From Bacteroidales bacterium (GTDB taxonomy: Bacteria; Bacteroidota; Bacteroidia; Bacteroidales; VadinHA17): DNA of 64,000 bases. Location: the NCBI GenBank assembly GCA_025454755.1, contig JALONV010000021.1, positions 1 through 64,000 of the forward strand, written 5' to 3'. Shown here piece after piece: positions 57,800 to 64,000 of this stretch. A program made the translations under genes and the position numbers. The stretch's first letter is position 1; each line of letters starts with the position of its first letter. The notes under the pieces were generated by a model. It saw only the letters and a list, made by a program, of their open reading frames with translations. It did not search any database and was not told the DNA's origin.

Positions 57800-58765
57800 A
57801 TGAAGAACATCAGGATCGTATTCATGGGAACGTCAGAGTTTGCAGTGGCTACACTTGGCTCATTGCTCATGAATGGATTCAATGTAGTTGGTGTCGTTAC
57901 AGCGCCTGACAAGCCGGCCGGCCGGGGCAGGAAGATTGCGAAATCGGCAGTCAAGGCTTTTGCCGAATACAGCTCACTGCCAATAATGCAGCCTGAGAAC
58001 CTGAAAGATCCTTTTTTTACCGATTCTCTTCAGAAGATAAATGCCGACATTTTTATTGTCGTCGCATTCAGAATGCTTCCTGAAGTAATCTGGAAGATGC
58101 CGCCACTCGGGACCATAAACCTGCATGCATCATTGCTTCCTCATTACCGGGGCGCAGCCCCCATTAACAGGGCGATAATGAATGGAGAAACACTCACAGG
58201 GGTAACCACATTTTTCATCGACGATAAGATTGATACTGGAAAAATCCTCATGCGCGAGGGAATCCAGATCTTTCCATTTGAAAATGCCGGAGACCTGCAC
58301 GACAGACTGATGAAGCATGGGGCAAGACTTATAATCAGAACACTCGAAGGACTTGTGCAAGGTATAATAGTACCGCATCCTCAGTCAAAATTCCTGAAAC
58401 CCGGGGAAATACCAAAAGAGGCTCCAAAAATCTTCCCGGAAGATTGTCTGATAGACTGGAACAATGAACCTGTAACCATTCATAATTTCATAAGAGGGCT
58501 TGCGCCATACCCGGGTGCTAAATCATTTATAAAGACAGGCGCGGAGAATATCTCCTTCAAGGTGTTTGAAAGTCTGCCGGAAAACGGAACTCATATGCTG
58601 AAGCCGGGATTTATAATTTCCGACGGCAAACATTTCATCAAGATAGCCTGCAAAAACGGATTTTTAAATATCCTGAATCTTCAGCTCGAAGGTAAAAACA
58701 GGATGAATACAGTGGAGTTCCTCAGAGGTAACAGTATCTTAAACTCATCAGTTTCTTCTAGTTAG
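57800..58765 (+). CDS. fmt: methionyl-tRNA formyltransferase
   Basis: RIVFMGTSEFAV; INLHASLLPHYRGAAPINRAIMNGE. Confidence 0.96.
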   Translation: MKNIRIVFMGTSEFAVATLGSLLMNGFNVVGVVTAPDKPAGRGRKIAKSAVKAFAEYSSLPIMQPENLKDPFFTDSLQKINADIFIVVAFRMLPEVIWKMPPLGTINLHASLLPHYRGAAPINRAIMNGETLTGVTTFFIDDKIDTGKILMREGIQIFPFENAGDLHDRLMKHGARLIIRTLEGLVQGIIVPHPQSKFLKPGEIPKEAPKIFPEDCLIDWNNEPVTIHNFIRGLAPYPGAKSFIKTGAENISFKVFESLPENGTHMLKPGFIISDGKHFIKIACKNGFLNILNLQLEGKNRMNTVEFLRGNSILNSSVSSS

Positions 58766-59777
58766 CCGGCTTCATTGCTCTGAGCCATATCTTCTGCCCG
58801 GCAACAGGATCTTCACCTTCCGGTATCATGTTGTATTCATACAGCTTTTTAAGCTTTACTCCATATTTCTGTGAGATGTAATACAGAGTCTCGCCTTCAA
58901 CCACGATATGTACTTCCCTTCCGGGTTCAGCTTTATCCCTTTTCGGCTGGAGATAAAGTATCTGGCCCGCTACCGGTGTGAAATCATTGTCAAGTTCATT
59001 ATACCTTGTCAGTTCCCACTTCAGCAGTTCAAAATCCTTTTCGATAGACCCGATCGTTTCTCCCTCCTTAACAATGATATATTGTATCCTGTTATTCTCC
59101 ATGATCCTCGGAACTCTGGCCTGTACCACAGATGTTCCGTTATTTATGTTTACCGGGGTAACAGGTTCACCAGGAACCGGTCTTACAGTACCTGGTTTTG
59201 GCGGAACTGTTTCTGCAACAGGCTTCTCCGGAGCTTTAAAACCTCTGTCGTAATAATATAAATTGTTTACCTCTATTTTTCTGATAAGCATGTCTGCATA
59301 ATCGGGATTGGTAGCATATCCGGCTTTCTTAAGTCCTTTTGCCCAGCCTTTATAATCTGTCGAAGGAAGATCAAAAAGGAAACTGTACCTCGAAGTCGAT
59401 TTAAGAAAGTCGGAATGGTCATAAAAGGAATCTTGAGCGCGGCTGTATTTCCTGAAACATTCGTTCCTCCTGTCATCGTTATGCCTGATTGTTGGTCCGG
59501 TCCAGTTATCATGGCATTTTATTCCGAAGTGATTATTAGCTTCTCTTGCCAGCCGGCTGCGGCCAAAATCAGATTCAATCATCCCCTGTGCAAGGGTTAT
59601 ACTCGCAGGAATACCGGTCCTCTTCATTTCACTTACCGCCAGATCTTTGTATTTCGCGATGTAAGCTGCGGCATTCGGTTCTTCTGATGAAGAGTTTACA
59701 ACAGGTCTGGACGACCTGCAGGAATCAAGCAGGATTAAAACAATAATTAAAAAAGATATGGTCCTTATTTTATACAT
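58758..59777 (-). CDS. glucosaminidase domain lipoprotein with LysM repeats
   Basis: GIPASITLAQGMIESDFGRSRLAREANNHFGIKCH; two LysM-like repeats. Confidence 0.9.
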   Translation of the reverse strand: MYKIRTISFLIIVLILLDSCRSSRPVVNSSSEEPNAAAYIAKYKDLAVSEMKRTGIPASITLAQGMIESDFGRSRLAREANNHFGIKCHDNWTGPTIRHNDDRRNECFRKYSRAQDSFYDHSDFLKSTSRYSFLFDLPSTDYKGWAKGLKKAGYATNPDYADMLIRKIEVNNLYYYDRGFKAPEKPVAETVPPKPGTVRPVPGEPVTPVNINNGTSVVQARVPRIMENNRIQYIIVKEGETIGSIEKDFELLKWELTRYNELDNDFTPVAGQILYLQPKRDKAEPGREVHIVVEGETLYYISQKYGVKLKKLYEYNMIPEGEDPVAGQKIWLRAMKPAN

Positions 59778-59810
59778 TCAAAGTTTTTTCTGACTGGTTT
59801 CTGATAGTTT

Positions 59811-59961
59811 TGGAGATTCCTCGCTAACGCTCGGAATGACACAAATTGTTGAGATGAATGGGAGAGGGAAAGAGGAATTCCATCGGAATTCCTCTTTCCC
59901 TCTCCCATTCCAAAAAAACTCCATGTCATTCCGAATGGAGCGAAGCGAAATGAGGAATCTC
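59811..59961. repeat. Nested inverted-repeat element with 26-bp perfect inner stem
   Basis: GGAGATTCCTC..CGGAATGACA..[GAATGGGAGAGGGAAAGAGGAATTCC-atc-GGAATTCCTCTTTCCCTCTCCCATTC]..TGTCATTCCG..GAGGAATCTCC. Confidence 0.95.
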
Positions 59962-60220
59962 CTTCTATTTAAACTTATTCTTTTTATGTTGACTTCGTTT
60001 TGGCAAATGTAGTAAAGGACATTTCGAATCAAAATCTAATTTATTGGCATTTATGCATTTTTATTAACCAAGTTATGATACTATCTTTCATATTATGCTG
60101 ACACGGATTGAGAATCCGCACTATCGGGAGTAGTAACCATTTGATTTCCTCCGTGGTAAAATTTCTTATTCCAAATCCATAATTATTCTAACTTTGTAAT
60201 ATGTACTGAAACAGAATGTT

Positions 60221-60721
60221 ATGAAACGGAACAAAAATATTTCCTTTACCTATAAAGAATTTGACAAGGCTGAAGATCTTGCAAAAGCTGACCTGGAGCT
60301 GTTAAACTCTGCAAAAAAGGCTTCTGAAAATGCCTATGCTCCCTACTCAGGATTCATGGTTGGTGCTGCACTGAGGCTTGAGAGCGGAAAGATCATTACC
60401 GGGGCAAATGTTGAAAATGCCGCATTTCCGTCAGGGATATGTGCTGAAAGAAATGCCATCTCAAATGCATCAGCCAATTATCCTGGCGACAAGCCTGTGG
60501 CTCTGGCTATAGCTGCATATTCAGAGAATAACCATTCGCCTGAACCTGTATCCCCCTGTGGCAACTGCAGGCAGGTAATTGCTGAAGAGGAGCTCAGGAA
60601 CAGAAAGAAAATAAGAATAATAATGGGAGGAAAGAGCAAGATCAGATTAGTTGAGTCAGGAGGAGATCTTCTTCCTCTTCAGTTTAACAGCAACAGCCTC
60701 AAAGTCAACCCTCGGAAATGA
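60221..60721 (+). CDS. cdd: cytidine deaminase
   Basis: GANVENAAFPSGICAERNAI; PCGNCRQV. Confidence 0.95.
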   Translation: MKRNKNISFTYKEFDKAEDLAKADLELLNSAKKASENAYAPYSGFMVGAALRLESGKIITGANVENAAFPSGICAERNAISNASANYPGDKPVALAIAAYSENNHSPEPVSPCGNCRQVIAEEELRNRKKIRIIMGGKSKIRLVESGGDLLPLQFNSNSLKVNPRK

Positions 60722-61400
60722 TAAGCTGGAACCCCGCTCCATGTATGTTCTTTATATTGAGCCGCGGATCTTCAGACAGAAATTTTCTCAGCTTGGTAAT
60801 ATAAACATCCATGCTTCTCGCTGTGAAGTAGTCGTCGTTACCCCAGATCTTCTTTAATGCCATCTCCCTGCTGATCAGAGCATTTGGATTAAGGGCGAGC
60901 AGCTCCAGAAGCTGAGCTTCCTTGGGTGAAAGCTTTTTCTCATCGTCACCTGCCGTCAGTGTTCTTAGTTTTGAATTGAAAATGAACTTGCCTATCTCAT
61001 AAATATCCTTTGTTCCGCTTTGATAATCACGCCGGGCAAGAATAGCTCTTATCTTGGCCAGCAGGATCTCGGTGTCAAAGGGTTTGGTTATATAATCATC
61101 CCCGCCGGCATCATAGCCTGTAAGAACATCTTCTTTAAGCTTCTTTGCAGTAAGAAAAATGATCGGCACAAGGTTGTTTATCTGTCTTATCTCCCTTGCT
61201 ATCGTGAATCCGTCGACATGAGGCAGCATGACATCAAGGATGCAAATGTCGAACATCCCCTTGCGGAAATGATCGACAGCATATTTGCCGTCATCGACCC
61301 ATTCAACAGAAAACTCATTTATCTCGAGGTATGATTTAAGCACTGATCCAAAGCTCAGATCATCTTCAACAAGAAATATTTTTACACTCCTGGAGCTCAT
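60705..61400 (-). CDS. OmpR-family response regulator
   Basis: ICILDVMLPHVDGFTIA, GGDDYITKPFD, winged helix. Confidence 0.95.
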   Translation of the reverse strand: MSSRSVKIFLVEDDLSFGSVLKSYLEINEFSVEWVDDGKYAVDHFRKGMFDICILDVMLPHVDGFTIAREIRQINNLVPIIFLTAKKLKEDVLTGYDAGGDDYITKPFDTEILLAKIRAILARRDYQSGTKDIYEIGKFIFNSKLRTLTAGDDEKKLSPKEAQLLELLALNPNALISREMALKKIWGNDDYFTARSMDVYITKLRKFLSEDPRLNIKNIHGAGFQLIISEG

Positions 61401-63022
61401 TTTTCATTTTCCGTATTAAATGGTAAATATACATCAAAACGGCTTCCCTTACCGGGTTCGCTGAAAACAGTAACATTTCCCCTGTGTGCATCGACAATTG
61501 CACGCACGTAATTAAGTCCCAGGCCGAATCCCTTAACGTCATGAACATTTCCCGAGGCCTGACGATAGAATCTTTCAAAGATCTTTGATTGCACGCTTTT
61601 AGTCATCCCGATGCCCTTGTCTTCAACAGACAGGATGATCCCATCCCTGCTGTTTTTAGTTTCCACTGTTATTTCCGGTGATCCGGTCGAATATTTAATG
61701 GCATTGTCAAGGAGGTTATTCACCAGGTTGAAAAGATGCTCGCTGTCGCCTCTGATTACAGGCTGACCTGCATCCAGCTTCATCATCACCCTGCCGTTAT
61801 TCAGGCGAATAATTATATCAATAGTATCAACTGCATGATTTATGATGTCATGAAGCGAAATGTTCTCGAATTTGAAATGTATCTCTTTTTTATCGAGTGA
61901 AGCGATCTGAAGTATTGTCTCCACCTTCTTGTCCATCCGGCTGTTCTCCTTTTTAATCATTCCAATGAAATGTTTAATGCTTGATTCATCGTTGATGACC
62001 TTTGGATTTGTAATGGTATCAGCAGCCAGCGATATTGTAGCGATGGGCGTCTTGAATTCATGTGTCATGTTGTTAATGAAGTCCGATTTCATCTCCGATA
62101 CTTTTTTCTGGCGTATAAGGAAGAACAGGCTCAGCGCGAAAGTCGCGAGTATGATAAGTGAAAAGAGCAACGATCCTCCAAGTATCCATGCCATGGAACC
62201 CAGGACATAAGTGGTTCGTTCAGGGAAAACAACAGAAAGAGTAAGATCCTTGCGGATGATATTATCTGCAAAAAGCCTTACTTTATATTTGCTCCTGAGA
62301 AAATCATTTTTGCCGGCTTTCCTGAAACTGCCATCTTCCACCTTCCCATCCCGGATTATGGCATATTCATAAGATGGTCTTATAGGTGAAAACATAAATG
62401 CACGCTCTAAAGCAAACCCAACTTCCTCCCTGTCTATATTGGTAGTTTTTTCCCAGTTATAAAGCTCAGCTATCATCTTATCGTTCATGTTGCGAAGCTC
62501 ATCAGACCGTTTTTTCGCCCATTCAATAAATTCCTCCTGCTTTATATATATGCCGTGTGGGGTGTTCATATTTCCCCCGTTGCTGTTCATGATCACTATT
62601 TCGCCGGGATCTTCAGGTGATGTCATTATTACTTCGGAGGAATCAGTTGTATAGATAGTATCATGAATCGTCACAACAGGTGCCTCTCCCGGATTTTGAG
62701 TAACTGACTGGTTCGTGATCCTCACACTTATGTTACCGTTGCCGCCAGTCGAATAGCTGTTCACACTGAAATAGCTCGTGATGTCATTTGAGGTATCTCC
62801 TGCTGAGGCTGTTCCCTGGAACAAAAAATCGTCGAAAAAATTCATCTTTCTCGATGATTCTATCGAATTAGCAGCCTCCCTGATGCTTGAAGTAACATAA
62901 AAATCGAAGTTCTCATTCCTGATGCCAACAGCATTCCTGATCCATCTTATCTGAACCCAGATGATCCCGATTATGGAAAACAGCATCATGAAAATGAGTC
63001 CGGCGAATTTACTCCTGTTCAT
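61397..63022 (-). CDS. sensor histidine kinase
   Basis: NNMTHEFKTPIATISLAADTI; DNAIKYSTGSPEI; DKGIGM; KGFGLGLNYV. Confidence 0.95.
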   Translation of the reverse strand: MNRSKFAGLIFMMLFSIIGIIWVQIRWIRNAVGIRNENFDFYVTSSIREAANSIESSRKMNFFDDFLFQGTASAGDTSNDITSYFSVNSYSTGGNGNISVRITNQSVTQNPGEAPVVTIHDTIYTTDSSEVIMTSPEDPGEIVIMNSNGGNMNTPHGIYIKQEEFIEWAKKRSDELRNMNDKMIAELYNWEKTTNIDREEVGFALERAFMFSPIRPSYEYAIIRDGKVEDGSFRKAGKNDFLRSKYKVRLFADNIIRKDLTLSVVFPERTTYVLGSMAWILGGSLLFSLIILATFALSLFFLIRQKKVSEMKSDFINNMTHEFKTPIATISLAADTITNPKVINDESSIKHFIGMIKKENSRMDKKVETILQIASLDKKEIHFKFENISLHDIINHAVDTIDIIIRLNNGRVMMKLDAGQPVIRGDSEHLFNLVNNLLDNAIKYSTGSPEITVETKNSRDGIILSVEDKGIGMTKSVQSKIFERFYRQASGNVHDVKGFGLGLNYVRAIVDAHRGNVTVFSEPGKGSRFDVYLPFNTENEK

Positions 63023-63150
63023 GCGGCAAATTTAACTTATCGGTACACAAAGCGGATATGTTTTAACTTTTCATTAACTCTTATTAACCTGATTTTAACG
63101 GCATAAGGTGGGTTATGGAGTAATTTTGATCAGCAAAAACCGAAAAATAT

Positions 63151-63255
63151 GTGATTGCGAAGGATGGTGTAGTAATCACAGTGGAAAGCAAGGATGAGGC
63201 AAAGGCAAAGGAGATAATCGAAGAGCTTGAGAAAAAGCTCGACGTAAAGAAATAA
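63151..63255 (+). CDS. possible small protein (34 aa), GTG start, or gene remnant
   Basis: MIAKDGVVITVESKDEAKAKEIIEELEKKLDVKK*; TAATTTTG box at 63121. Confidence 0.35.
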   Translation: MIAKDGVVITVESKDEAKAKEIIEELEKKLDVKK

Positions 63256-63419
63256 CTTCCGATTCTTTCATGTTCATTCCTGAAAATGAGTCCGGTATTC
63301 CGGCTCATTTTCTTTTTAAACTACCTCATTAAATTAAGATCTGCGAAAATCAGCGAAATCAGCGGGAAAAAAGAAAATGCTCCCGCAGATAACGCAGATG
63401 TACGCAGATGAAATCAGTT

Positions 63420-63995
63420 TTATACCTCTGTGTTCTTAAATACCTCCCAGATATCTCCTTCAGGAAAAGGCGCGGTAATAACAATATTTTCCTTCTTTAC
63501 CGGGTGAATGAATTCAATTCGTCTTGCCATCAGACTTATACTGCCATCTTCATTCGACCTGGGGAAACCATATTTCAGATCACCTTTGATCGGACAGCCA
63601 ATTTTTGCCAGCTGTGCTCTTATCTGGTGATGACGACCGGAATGAAGCTCTACCTCCAGCAGATAATACCGGTCGGAACGACCGGCAACCCTGTATGACA
63701 AACTGGCTTTTTTTGACTCTTTCACCTCATAATCATAAACATATGTCTTGTTCTGCTTCTCATTCTTCTTAAGGAAATGAGTGATTGTGCCTTCATCTTC
63801 AGGAGGTCTCTCCTTTACTATTGCAAGGTATGTCTTCTTTACCTGTGTGCTCCTGAACATCTCATTAAGCCGAGTAAGAGCTTTAGAGGTACGCGCATAA
63901 ATTATCACACCGCTCACAGGACGGTCGAGCCTGTGGACTACTCCAAGAAATGCATCGCCGGGTTTATTGTACTTGCGCGCTAAATATTTCTTCAC
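63420..63995 (-). CDS. RluA family pseudouridine synthase, N-terminus outside window
   Basis: VHRLDRPVSGVIIYARTSKALTRLNEMFR; GRHHQIRAQLAKIGCPIKGDLKYG. Confidence 0.92.
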   Translation of the reverse strand: MKKYLARKYNKPGDAFLGVVHRLDRPVSGVIIYARTSKALTRLNEMFRSTQVKKTYLAIVKERPPEDEGTITHFLKKNEKQNKTYVYDYEVKESKKASLSYRVAGRSDRYYLLEVELHSGRHHQIRAQLAKIGCPIKGDLKYGFPRSNEDGSISLMARRIEFIHPVKKENIVITAPFPEGDIWEVFKNTEV

Positions 63996-64000
63996 ACCGG

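Noticed and set aside
59778-60032. ORF with CVIPSVSEESPK as a real protein
   Set aside because: Product of the inverted-repeat element, with no start context or coding signal.

Overview
This 64 kb window looks like the chromosome of a Bacteroidota member. The supporting signs are TAnnTTTG-type promoter boxes, an S46 peptidase, DUF4382/DUF3795/DUF1846 proteins and a T9SS/FlgD-like C-terminal tail. Most of it is ordinary: TldD/PmbA, DEAD helicase, ThyA, RluA, MATE, HutH, GuaA ATP-PPase, LptF/G, RibBA, Fmt, Cdd, two two-component systems, and one intact tRNA-Met. The unusual content is mainly intergenic or in disrupted genes. (1) A dispersed structured element has three copies; base changes that preserve pairing support a hairpin, an H-type pseudoknot and a long 3' hairpin, and one copy truncates an IS4-like transposase. 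(2) A second hairpin family has at least five copies, with variable stems and a conserved 14-nt apical block. (3) A four-helix-bundle (S23/IVS-like) gene lies between inverted arrays of TGCAATCR octamers, and a gene-less inverted octamer pair sits elsewhere. (4) An AbiEii-type toxin module sits in a ~1.1 kb segment between an intact tRNA-Met and a decayed tRNA-Met 3' half carrying a palindromic insertion. (5) A RelE/ParE-like toxin-antitoxin pair is bounded by 14-bp direct repeats next to GC-rich palindromes. (6) Several genes are broken in or near their signal peptides, including one by an exact 13-bp tandem duplication whose removal restores the frame. (7) Gln/Asn-rich small exported proteins flank a two-component system. 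All calls come from reading sequence and motifs. No searches, folding or alignments were run, so novelty is untested.
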